Made by a program: the position numbers and the translations under genes. Source: Pisaster brevispinus (Eukaryota > Echinodermata > Asteroidea > Forcipulatida > Asteriidae). Taken from it: DNA of 64,000 bases. The stretch spans positions 7,380,866 through 7,444,865 of the forward strand of contig JAMKCF010000016.1 in assembly GCA_023634235.1 (NCBI GenBank), read 5' to 3'. The notes below the pieces were generated by a model, which was given only the letters and a program-made list of their open reading frames with translations, did no database searches and was not told where the DNA came from. Below are positions 13,506 through 23,930 of the stretch, piece by piece (the first letter of the stretch is position 1; every line of letters starts with the position of its first letter).

Positions 13506-14546
13506 GCTGATCCAAGGGAATGAGAGATCAAAGAGCGCCCTCTGTTTTTATTATTATTATAATTTGTTTTTTAAACTGCCGTTTATGCGTTCATAATCTG
13601 GATCTGAAGCTGTTCAGCCAACTGGCAATAATGGTCTTCTCCCTCTGGGAATGGGCTGGATCATCCAATGAGCTAATATATCAGTGCGTCCAAAAATGCA
13701 GCGGATATGATTCCAGTGTCGATCCATTTGAATAGGGGAGATGTTGGTAGAAAAGTGGGGGAAAAAAAAGACCGGCACTCGTTACAAATCCCCCCAAAAC
13801 TGTCGTGTGTCAATTTTCTTGTAGATGTTTTTATTGGGGTCACACTGTGGGTTTCTCTTATCAAAATCATCAACTCATGACACAGTTATCGTACGTTTGT
13901 ACACAATGACCACAGGTGTCGTGTTTAGAAGGTATTTGGCTTCAGTTGTATTGAAGGTGACTTTGGGAGCGTGCAAGGGTTATGCATCAAAAGGCCAAAA
14001 GGGACGGACGAACAGACAACCAAACAGAGTGGTGACAGAGGAGGGAATATATGGGGGGGGGGTTGGATAATCACGTCAAATCTTTCAACGTCGTGTTATA
14101 TATACTTTTTCTTTCTCTTGCCCTACGTGTGATGCATAATTCATGAGCTCCTCTGCCCCTGGGGTTGTATTCTTTAGCTTTCTACCTCGTCCGTCTCAAA
14201 GGCGCACGTGTGTGCGGTTTTTCCTTCTCCCCACGTGTCCCCGTAACCTCCAAGGAAGAGAGGAGGGGAAGGAAAAAAACCCTGATGTTTCACCCCTTCC
14301 CTCTTTCTTGATTTACCAATTATCCAAGGGACATGAATGGCTGGGCAAGGTTTGCTCGATCATCCACGCACTGTCTCCGAAGTTTCTCAGTGACTTTCTA
14401 TATCGGTTGTTCTCGGCCAGGATTCAGTGTCGGCGCAGCGGCCGTTCGGAATTGGCCTGGCACGTGTCCGAATATCGGCCGGCACGTCGAGAAAGGAAGA
14501 ACACAATTAACACTGGTGCAATGGATTTTTTTATCTTCTTTCTGTG

Positions 14547-14681
<135 letters not shown>

Positions 14682-14719
14682 TCCTCTTCTTCTTCTTTTG
14701 GTCAGGGTTTGAGCTCCTC

Positions 14720-15385
14720 CGTGATGGGGTTATTTCAGGGGGACGTTATCCGGAGTGAATAGAGCTATGAATCAACACAGCCCGTCATTACGGGGATCAA
14801 CTTTCAACGGGGGCAGGGAGCGGTAGCGGGCGGGCAGCGCTCGCGAGCAGCGTCCGCCGGCCCCAATTTCAAATTCATGTGAAAATTGATAGTTGCGCAC
14901 AGGATGTGGAAATTTTAGACCAATCGACGGTGGCTGATGGCAAATCAGGGGAATCGAGGGGAAAGAGAGTGAGAGATGCAGCCGAAAAAAAGCACCTGCA
15001 TGACAGGCAGAAATTCATAACGGGAGATCTGGACACAAAGGAGCATTTCCCCCAGACTCTTGTTGTTTCGTCGCGATCGGCCAGCGAAAATCAATATTGC
15101 ATTTACAATCACGGGCGTAGTGGCACTCGTCCAAGGGCCGGGGACTGGGCTCGAAACGAAATCCGGGCAATTACCGTGCGGCAAATCCAATCAGACCTCA
15201 TAGCCTTGGTACCATCATCAATGAATGAAGTTGCAGCGCCATTAACTGCAGTTGATCGACAAAACTCACACATATTCCCCACTATGCCGGAACCGTGCAT
15301 GCCTTTGAACTCCCCACAATTCCGTCAAAAGAGAAACGTAGACAAAAACGCCGGCTTCGTTGCGAAGAAGAGAGCCATGCAATGA
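14720..15385. promoter_or_regulatory. CpG-rich complex block with a long unrecognised plus-strand frame
   Basis: It follows the (CT)n array directly. It begins with CpG-rich sequence around 14820-14865 and includes a plus-strand open frame of 168 codons from about 14879 to 15385. I do not recognise the protein: it is hydrophilic, has no obvious domain or signal peptide, and lies antisense inside an erg intron. The block is complex and not repetitive, which fits a conserved non-coding element at least as well as a gene. Confidence 0.3.
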
Positions 15386-16920
15386 AGCAAAAGCATACAA
15401 TGAACAGAGCTCATATTGAAAAGTCATTCTAATTACTAGGGTTTTTTTTTTTATAAAAAGAAAGGTATGTCAACCAAATTGACTTGATGAAAGATGAAGA
15501 ATACATTGTTGGAAATTTTCAGAATGAGCGAATTTGAAAGAGACCGTAGCTTTTAGTACACATTTCATTGCCGAAAAAACGTTCCGGTTTAGCGGCCCGG
15601 TGATCATTTCCAAAGGGCAAACTCGGGAAAGCTATCTCCCCGGCTGCCTGGAAGAGTTACTTCTGGTCGGTCGCCGGTTTCGCTAAAAGGAGGAATCCTC
15701 GTATGTGTGTGGTGTCATCGTCGGATGAAAAAAAAAATCACCTGCTTTTTTTCCCCTTCTTCTCTTTCTTTCTCTCTCTCTCTCTCGTTTCTAATTTATA
15801 TTACACTTGAGATATTTGTTTGCCGATCGTCGCCTGACCATAAAATGCGAGGTGATGGGATGGCATTCAACAGATAAAAACAAGGAGCACCGGTGGTGTC
15901 TAGGCTAAGGTCAGAGAACTTGTTTTGGGGTTACTCCTGGACGGTGTTTTGGGGGTTTATTAAAGCATAAAGCCAAACTATTCCGGAAATAAAAGTCTTG
16001 CCGTCATTTCGGCTTCGGCTAGAATATCCTTATCGCAGTCACAGCCATGTCACTCAAGACACGTACTGAGCTCTAGATGTTTATGCGCATGTTGTTACGT
16101 CTTGTTGTCGAGGGGAAAAATAGCAGAGGACCAGTTGCATGGCTTCTGACTGGTATTCCCTTCTCAAGATATACCTATACTAAGCAAATTGTTGTGCTTA
16201 CCAGCTGTGTGAGCATGTTAATTTGCCTGGTAACCTATACTGCTGTAACCAACATAAACCTGCGCTTACCATATTATAAAAAAACCACGATAACTGCTAA
16301 GTTTAGTCAGAATCCTTAACAACCACGTGAGATGACCGCACTCTGTTAGTATTTTCAGTGTCACACTAGACCTCTATCATGCTGCCTCCATATTGGTCAT
16401 GTTCCTTGTATCCAAAAACAGTTATGGATGCTGGCGGTCATTTCACATAAAGGAACCAGACCATTTGTCCTTCCAGCCTCGGTTTGGTTACATTGATTTA
16501 AATGGGAGAAAATCAAGACGGTTGGGTCAAGATAAAGGTCTATTGGTTTACTCCACGTCTCGGTATGATGGTTGGGTTGAATTTGGATTCGTGGGGGGAG
16601 GGGGTTGATATACGTAAGGAAATCACTCTTGAAGTGATTCTACATATAATCATCTATGATTCTCAATGACAAAATATGCAAACAGGTGGATGCGGCAATT
16701 AACAAACCCCCCTTTCTCCCTCCCGTGGCACCCACCCACAGCCACAAGTCATTAGTGGAAAATGTATAACCACGAAGCGCCGCGGTTCATAATAGTCGCT
16801 AGATCACACTCGCACGGCCAGGGATGATGGGCGACAATATTAGTATTAACCCGCACCGCGGGAATTGCAATTAAATCATACAGACAATAAACAAAACAAT
16901 GTAGTAAAAAAAAATCTCAC

Positions 16921-16989
16921 CTGTCCGTTGCATCCGGGAATTTGTGTCCACGTGTGTGCTAACTGGATAAGGAAATGCAGTTCCACTAC
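16921..16989 (-). CDS. erg: erg exon: counterpart of the vertebrate 72-bp alternative exon
   Basis: This 69-bp exon, phase 1 to 1, reads GSGTAFPYPVSTHVDT then NSRMQRT. It aligns loosely with the vertebrate 24-residue exon GGAAFIFPNTSVYPEAT-QRIT: the G-x-A-F-x-x-P pattern and the QR-T ending are kept. The acceptor is ttttaccag and the donor is ACAG followed by gtgaga, both close to consensus. In vertebrates this exon is optional and affects transactivation. The exon ends in phase 1, so a further exon must follow at lower coordinates. No convincing next exon or ETS domain was found down to position 1. Confidence 0.88.
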
Positions 16990-17165
16990 CTGGTAAAACA
17001 AATGAACATTTATAGCAACATTAATTCTCGATACAAACAAGCTTGTTAATTATGATCTTCCATATTGACTCCAGCTGTTCATCTGATTACACACTTAAAG
17101 ACCAAAACACGTTATTTATATATTGATGAATGCAAATTATCAACTAAGGAGATCGCCAACATTAG

Positions 17166-17320
17166 GGCTAGATGGCTCTGTCGGTAGAGCGCATCAGGCA
17201 CGTTAATCCGGAGGCCGCAGGTTCACGTCCTGCTCTGGTCATTTTTCAAGTGTAACCTCAAATTACTTAAAAGTTACTTAGTCAGTTTCTTTTGCGGCTT
17301 ATTACTTGATGACAAAAAAC
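17166..17320 (+). repeat. tRNA-headed SINE copy
   Basis: The head resembles a tRNA: a D-arm GCTCTGTCGGTAGAGC (A box) and GGTTCACGTCC in place of the B box. The acceptor-stem halves do not pair (GGGCTAG against CTCTGGT), so it is not a working tRNA gene. The body that follows, with TCAAATTACTTAAAAGTTACTTAGTC and CAGTTTCTTTTGCGGCTTATTACTTGATG split by small changes, recurs at 18930-19090, and its tail recurs at 51707-51740 and 59738-59765. Confidence 0.75.
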
Positions 17321-18929
17321 AGTTTTGAATCCAATTTTGTTATCGTATTTGCTCTTTCTTCTTTAGCTGCTGATAATTTCAGAGTTTCCTATGTCTTGAG
17401 TTGTCTTTTAGCTATTACCCTTGTGCATTTTTGTATGATGATTTTCATAAAACAGAAGTGAAACTAAGACAGAGGGCTATATTATTATTTCTAAGTTGAC
17501 ATTTTCAGTAATCCTGCAGTTGTTGATAAGTTGATCGCGGCGTGGGGTCTGTGCCTGCTTTAGGGCTCCTGAAAAAATATGCTCCCTGGTTCAATCTGGG
17601 TTATTTCAGAAATGTTTCAATTTTTACTCGTTTTAAAATTAGGAATTAGATTCATTTGCTGTCCAATTTATTTTGGTTTTGCAGTCGGCGGAAACAAGAG
17701 GGTGGGGAGGGGGGGGGGGCGCTGCACCCACCCTGATTCAGCTACTTTTCTTGTTTCAGATGTTTTAATGGACCGATAAAGAGAGTTTGAGACAATGTTT
17801 GTTTTTGTTTTTGTTTGTTTGTTTTGTGGGGGGTTTTTTCTTGTGAAAAGAAACCATAACTCTCAACGAATAACTATGCCATTAATAGAAGAACACACGG
17901 GTTGTCTGAATAACCCATCTACAGGTGAACGAATAATCTTAGCCAAAGTCAACGTATCGGCGAAACAGTATTTGTAAAACTAGAGGAAAGTAACCGCACG
18001 TGATGAGAGAGAGAGAGAGAGAAAAAAGTGAATTTGTGTGATTCTAAGGTCTGGCCTCGCATTTCACCGTAAACAAAATTTGTGCACACACACACACACA
18101 CTCAGGTACAGCACACCTATACGTTAGAGGACACCTATTGTACTTTCTGTTGTTCCTGTATTGAAGCAATCCCCATTGGTTTTGTACACAAATGACTAGT
18201 GAGGACACCTGAAAACAAAGAACCGACTAGTGAGGACCTATTGTCCCTATTGTAAAATGTCCTCGGAGGGTAGGCAATACAAACACACACACACATGTTT
18301 ATTTCGCAGTTAGCCTGATTTTGTACCGGCTAGAGGGACAACAACTTTCTTCAAAACAGTCGCCAGACTGTGCATGTTTGATCGATTCTTGTGTGAGAAG
18401 TTTGTTAGTCACAATATGAAGTGAAACAATCAACATGTTTCAGATTATCTTAATGACCGAATAAGCATCCTGAAACAATCAATAATCTTCTGGACAAGAT
18501 GTTTGGCTTCGCGTCCCGGCCGATCAATTAATGTAATTGGTTTTTAACCCTGGCCTGTTTACAAATTAAGTCATCAATTTTAACAGTTTCCTGAACTTTG
18601 TCCAAAAAAGCTCAAAAGAAATGGTGTCGAAGCAGTTAGTACTGTAATAAACAAAATATTATGTTTATAAATATTTTGCTCATAATTCTTAAAAGGTGTT
18701 TCCTCTTTGACTTGTTGTCAACATGTTTTACCCAATCCATCAACTGAAGGTCAAGCTCATTTCTTGTACAAACTCCAGACTCCAAAGAGTTTATGTATAC
18801 TTGTTGAAAAGACAGAAAGAAAAAAATCAGGATGTATTTTCAACTAAGAACGTCGAATCCATGTACGTTTGGCGAGATGAAAGCGGGTACCAACTGTATC
18901 TCTGGCCGTATTGAGGGCAGCGGACACCA

Positions 18930-19095
18930 CGGCACTTTCCAAGAGTCGCCAAACTGAGTAGAGCGTCGGGGCACGTCAAACCGGAGGTCGTTGGTTCATA
19001 TCCCACTCGAGACATTTGTTCTCTGTTCAACTCCACAAATTATTTAAAATTTACCCACTCAGCTTCCCTTGTGGTTTATAACATGATAGTCCCCA
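18930..19095 (+). repeat. tRNA-headed SINE copy
   Basis: Second copy of the same family: GAGTAGAGCG (A box remnant), CCGGAGGTCGTTGGTTC (B box region) and the shared tail CAGCTTCCCTTGTGGTTTAT. It ends about 100 bp before the 90-bp erg exon. Just upstream, 18880-18930 matches part of another dispersed repeat also seen at 32345-32395 and, inverted, at 51185-51230. Confidence 0.75.
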
Positions 19096-19195
19096 ACAAA
19101 TTCTAGAAAAAGCCACAAATCTGTTATGGATTAAAATACATTCTTTAACTGGTTTTTGTACTCGTTCATTTGAAAATGTTTAAAAAGCGACATAC

Positions 19196-19285
19196 CTTTC
19201 TGCATTTGTTCGGGGTAGTAATTTGAGGCATTGCACGTGACGTATTTCTTCTCGGTGATTGGCTGGGCTGATCCAATATTTGTAG
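19196..19285 (-). CDS. erg: erg exon: additional 90-bp in-frame exon, likely cassette
   Basis: This is a 90-bp open segment, phase 1 to 1, with strong splice signals: an acceptor tract rich in C and T ending in ccgcacag, and the donor CAGAAAG followed by gtatgt. It reads ATNIGSAQPITEKK then YVTCNASNYYPEQMQK. It lies between the counterparts of the vertebrate 81-bp and 72-bp exons. I know no vertebrate exon matching it, so the call rests on splice sites, symmetric phase, an uninterrupted frame and position rather than homology. Skipping it joins SSQ to GSGTAF, which resembles the vertebrate junction before GGAAF; including it adds 30 residues with three tyrosines and one cysteine. It could be an echinoderm-specific or lineage-specific alternative exon. 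The alternative is a chance open stretch between cryptic splice sites, which I consider less likely. Confidence 0.8.
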
Positions 19286-20842
19286 CTGTGCGGAGGAGTG
19301 GGGGAGAAAGCACTAATGTGAGAAACATGCAAATAACTGAAGACGAAGTATGAATAAATTAAAGACAGCGAGCTACAGAGAGTAAGCTCACTTACGAAGA
19401 ATCCCTTTGCCTTATCAGAAATGCATAATAATGAACCTATGGTTTCAGTACGAGAATATAATAATATTAAAACAATGTACAAATGAATCCCAAATGTAAA
19501 AGTGATTCCGAAGTTTCCTCAGCTTTAACATAATACAAAAAAAGTGACGCCCAAAAGGGTCAAGTTGTTGGACTGATTAAGGATGATCAAGATGATTTGG
19601 ATGATGAAGATGATGAAGTCGAGCTTCGGCATGATTTGGATGAAGTCATTGCGACAGGTTTTTCACCCCACACGCAGGAAAGGACAATTACCGCCTGGTT
19701 TTACCTGCTATCGATCAGAGATAATATCAACTTCAGTCAACCCTTATGATAGATGAAAAGAAGAAGAAAGAAGAAAAAAAAAAAGGACTTTCCCCAGGCG
19801 AGATGCCGAATGCAAATAGGTTTCTCCTTTTCATCAAGTGAATTTCGTTTTATTATTGAACAACTCAACCAAAAAGAACACAAACATTTACACGTCGGAG
19901 GAAAAACGAGGTGGAAGAAAAAAAAAAACCCAGCAAAAGCCTGAAGTGGGGAGAAGAAGTCGAGGGAATAAAGAAAATGCTGAGGCAACGTGAATATTCG
20001 GAAGACTGCTCCCGGGATACACGGGTCCATTTTCCCCCCTCATGCTCTTCCGAATCAGAACCAAAATAAGATCCATGTTTTCCTTGTCAACACGGCATCG
20101 CTGGCGTCGTGTTGTGACTTTAACCATCGTGACTCTGTGTGTGTGTATGTGTGTGTGTGACGGTAGAGGTGGGGGGGGGGGACCGGGAAGAGCAAATCGT
20201 GGCGGCAGTGGAGGTTGCGTTTCCTGCGGAACCACGATTCAGTCGCTTCGCTGCGAGTGATTGTTTGTACGCGGTGCGCGTCTTTTTTTTTTATGAACCT
20301 GCAACCATGGAGAAGCAGATATTAAAAAACGCAGAGTTTTTTTTTTTTACCACCCCGCATCTCTGCCTCTCTGTAGATCTCACGTCCATACACAAGATAG
20401 ACTTAATTGCTAACTCACTGTGGACTACACTTATAAATGCCGTTTAATGAAATATTTCAGAAGGGGCAAAACATTGTTATGGAATAGCTTCTTGGGTTTT
20501 CGTGACTTTTTTTATTATTTTTTATTATCCTGGACTGTTTATTGATGACTTGACAAGTCATTTATCACCGATCAATCATCTAGTCAGGGGAAATAATTGC
20601 AATTGTGCCTTAAGTGCAAAAAGTGTAAACCCCTTCAGCATCTTAGACGGTTGGCAGTTTTGTTCCCCTGTGTCTCTCTCGTTTCTGTACGCAACGGGAA
20701 CAAAAGTCTCTTTTTGTTGTGCAATTTTCCACGACAGTAACTCCTCACAGTGGAATTCACTCTTTCATTGGAGTTTGACGCCACGTCATGTGGAATAACT
20801 GTTCGTGATAGCTTCACAACCGAAAGACGCCCTCAAAGTCAG

Positions 20843-20930
20843 TCACTCCACCAAGGGTAAACACGTCCACCAATGAAATTCACCAAATGAACTTCATTGG
20901 TGGACGTGTTTACCCTTCGTGGAGAGAGTG
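20843..20930. repeat. Near-perfect inverted repeat (foldback), arms about 35 bp
   Basis: GGGTAAACACGTCCACCAAT and flanking bases on the left are repeated in inverse on the right, with a loop of about 14 bases (AATTCACCAAATGAAC region). The outer CACTC/GAGTG ends also pair, with a small bulge. This suggests a recent foldback or a small MITE. Confidence 0.85.
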
Positions 20931-21194
20931 AGAACACATCAAAATGCCTTTTCCAGATGAAACACACAAGGCAGTTTACATGGCAGTTACTGTGTAGTTC
21001 CAATGTTGTTCTATTATTCCTTTTTTTTTTAAAGAAGAAACTCTCTGTGGGGACCACTTAGAACAATGAGAACCTTGTGGGGGTAGCATTGTTCAATTGT
21101 TAAGTTGGCGTCTGTAAGGGCACCAGACCACACCGCACACCCCATCCATCTCAACACCACCCCGTCGGCTTGACCGTGGACCAGTTTAAATCGA

Positions 21195-21505
21195 GCTGCT
21201 TTTAAGCAGAAAATATTGCTGAACCATTTTCTGCTGTTGCAAACATGAGCAGGACACCAGCCACAGATGCTACATGTGACATGGCTCTTTCGGCTGGTAA
21301 CCTAAGCCTGCAAAGCAAAATGTTTTGTGCTGAACTACTTGTTTGTGTGCTGAAGCAGGAAATTAGGCCCAATAAATTTATGCTTACCAGGATAAGGTTA
21401 CCAGCCAAAGTACAATGTCACTCGTACATTCTGATCCTGCTTATTTTTGCTTAGCAGAACATGTAAGCAATTTTGTTGCAGCTCTATGAAATTGGGCCCT
21501 GAAAT
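21195..21505 (+). repeat. Dispersed repeat with internal hairpin and AAATTGGGCCC end
   Basis: It begins with the small hairpin AGCAGAAAAT...ATTTTCTGCT, then has ATGAGCAGGA, GGCTGGTAACC, GCTTACCAGG and ends with GCAGCTCTATGAAATTGGGC. Related copies are at 43060-43240, 45090-45310 and 61215-61640, and a scrap is at 16140-16270. Confidence 0.75.
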
Positions 21506-21751
21506 TGGGTACCAGCCAAAAAATGTCGTTTTATGTACGCTGAATTCGACTGGTTCCTTGTTAATTTTTGCTTAGCAAATGCATGTGTTGAGCAATATTG
21601 TGAACTGGGTTATGACCTACAGTGTGAAAACCACCAATCACCGGGTTGTTCCAAAAATCCCAGGCTTCAGACCAACTCGCCAGGTTACAACCAGAGTCTG
21701 ATCAGACCCCTTTAGGTAACAATGAAGACAGTAATATATTGTTGCTATTAC

Positions 21752-21829
21752 CTTGTGAGCTTGGAGGCGCACGTGGGGATGGCTGCAGGGCTTTATCCAC
21801 GTCATCTGACGTAAGGTTGGGCAGTGGAG
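21752..21829 (-). CDS. erg: erg exon: counterpart of the vertebrate 81-bp alternative exon
   Basis: This 78-bp exon, phase 1 to 1, reads APLPNLTSDDVDKALQ followed by PSPRAPPSSQ. Vertebrate ERG has TPLPHLTSDDVDKALQNSPR at the same place, directly after the Pointed exon; there the exon is 81 bp and alternatively spliced. The acceptor is ctgacag and the donor is CACAAG followed by gtaata. A polypyrimidine-like TTTG tract (plus-strand AAAC repeats near 21837-21858) lies just upstream of the acceptor. The segment is the linker after the Pointed domain, and in vertebrates its inclusion alters ERG isoform activity. The match is short but the run LTSDDVDKALQ is unmistakable, and phase and position agree with the family gene structure. 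Confidence 0.96.
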
Positions 21830-23796
21830 CTGTCAGACAAACAAACAAACAAACAAAACGTTTTGTTTACAAACTTGAAGAGGGCTCTACTTGATACAAA
21901 CTATAATTAAGTGAAAGGGAACAGTAGTTTCAAACAGAGGCGTTAATAGTATTTGTATACTGTGAAGAATGTACTTGCTTCTTAGGAAAGACACAATAAA
22001 AACCCACGTCCTCCAGCCCCAGCCCCATCTCCACCCCCCCCCCCATTTCCCGAGCCCCTTCCACACGAACTCGTACCTTTTGTTTGTGTCAGTCAATAAT
22101 GTTCTATTGTTCTGTAATAGTGGGTAGGTCAAGCAAGAATGCGTTGCTCTTCATTGTTATAATTGTTACATTCGACCGAGCAACAATGCCGCCGGAGAAG
22201 AACCAGCGTATAGACAGTCCTTGCTTGGTGTAATAACTTTCACAGTGGGCTTAAAGAGGGCGCCCTCACTTGCCGGTAACATGATTAGGACGATGCATTC
22301 ACTGAGTCCTCAAAGCTAATGATAAGTACTGAGGTTAGAATAACTACTTAAAACATGGTGTGGTGCAGGGACAATTTTATGCCTACCAGGCCCTATTTCG
22401 TGGAAAAAGGTAAACAAACAACATTTTTAATACATTTCCGTTGAATGTCCGTAAAAGTGTTTGTATCCGCCTGTTTGTTTTGCTCACTTGACCTGGGTTG
22501 TTTGTTTGTTTGTTTGTTTGTTTGTCGACGTAGCTATCTTCTTGTTCGGTTTATTGTTATCCTCCAAATCGCTTCTTCTTATAAGTTGTACCTTATATAG
22601 TTACTTAGAACGATCGAAAAATACCAATCAATAATCTGAAATAATATCAAAAGGTGGCGCTATCGCGTTTTGGGCGCTTCACTTCTGCATCGGAAGACAA
22701 AAGCTAAATTAAAATGAAACATATTATCTCATTTATTTTCGTCTTAATTTAAAAAACACAGATGGTCGAGAATGATAGCAGAGCATGGTTTGACCGAATT
22801 AACCAGTTTCCACGCATCTCAGAGGAAACATAAAACATACATTGCCGATTAAAGTAAAAAAAAAAAATAAGGAAGCAGATCCCCGCGACTGCCAAAAGGA
22901 AAATGGGGAGAAATGGCACTTTTCATTTTGTGTTAGAAATCTTCGGACTTTGATCATAGCGCGGGGAGGCTCTTCAGGTTGACCGCGTTTTATACCGTCC
23001 AGGCCCCCAACTTGCTCATCGTGTGTGAGGGGTGCCGTCTTAGGTCCCGCCGCCTAATTGCCAATGTACACACGCAATAATCACATATTAGAGGATCTAA
23101 AAGCCTTTCGAAATCACTTCCAACACTGTGAGCCGCTGAGTGTAATTGGAATAGTCGTGATGTGATATCATCTTTACGTATGATATTATTAAGTGCCTGC
23201 CGGTAGCTTGAACGAAATGCTGGTTTAAAGGGCCTCGCCGTTCACCAGTTGACATTGTGTTTCCCCTCATTATTTCGGGGGAAGAATTTATCAACTAAAA
23301 GCTTCTTCTTTTCCTCTCTCATTATTATAATTTTTTTTTTGATTGACGAAACACAGTTGATGATTATTTCGCCTCGGGTATTGGTTGTTTTCATAAACCA
23401 GCAATTTTAACAATGACGCATAATTACCTTTGGTGTACTCTAGGTTTTGTTTCTGTGACTTTCGTTTATGAACCCAGTTTTTTTTAACATTATTTGGGTC
23501 TCGGGTTAATTCTTCCGGCGTGGCCTAATTTCATTCTTATATTTGTTATGTTTCTATTAAAGCTGAGTAATGACGAGCCTCGCTAAGTAGAGATTAGATT
23601 AGCCGTTGAAAACAATAACAATAATAATTTGGTGATACAATTTATTAATATCAAACATAAATAATTTTTCCATTAATTTCAAAATTTCAAATTTCACAGT
23701 GTACATTTAAGTATAAATTCGATGAAAGGAAAAAAGAAGGAAAAAAACCCATTCAGATTGATTTTTTTAGGGAACAATACACGAAGTTGTTTGCTG

Positions 23797-23836
23797 ATGT
23801 TGTTGTTGTTGTTGCTGTTCGTGTTGTTGTTGTTGT

Positions 23837-23910
<74 letters not shown>

Positions 23911-23930
23911 CATGTTGTTGTTGTTGTTGT
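23797..23930. repeat. (GTT)n microsatellite
   Basis: About 44 trinucleotide units with a few substitutions. The reading frames across it are Cys, Leu or Val homopolymers and are not genes. Confidence 0.95.

Larger units (their letters stand above)
16990..19195 (-). other. erg intron between the 69-bp and 90-bp exons
   Basis: A 2206-bp intron flanked by the donor gtatgt (plus-strand 19190-19195) and the acceptor ttttaccag. It carries two plus-strand copies of a tRNA-headed SINE (about 17166-17315 and 18930-19090), a short (GA)n run at 18003-18024 and CA runs near 18086 and 18285. Nothing else recognisable. Confidence 0.8.
19286..21751 (-). other. erg intron between the 90-bp and 78-bp exons
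   Basis: A 2466-bp intron. It contains a strong 35-bp-arm inverted repeat at 20843-20930, one copy of a dispersed repeat with TTACCAGCC and AAATTGGGCCC motifs at about 21195-21505, a GT run near 20136 and several homopolymers. The open frames in it are low-complexity and not gene-like. Confidence 0.8.

Noticed and set aside
17166..17241. A functional tRNA gene
   Set aside because: The D arm is good, but the acceptor stem does not pair and the B box is altered. A shared body after it shows it is a SINE head.
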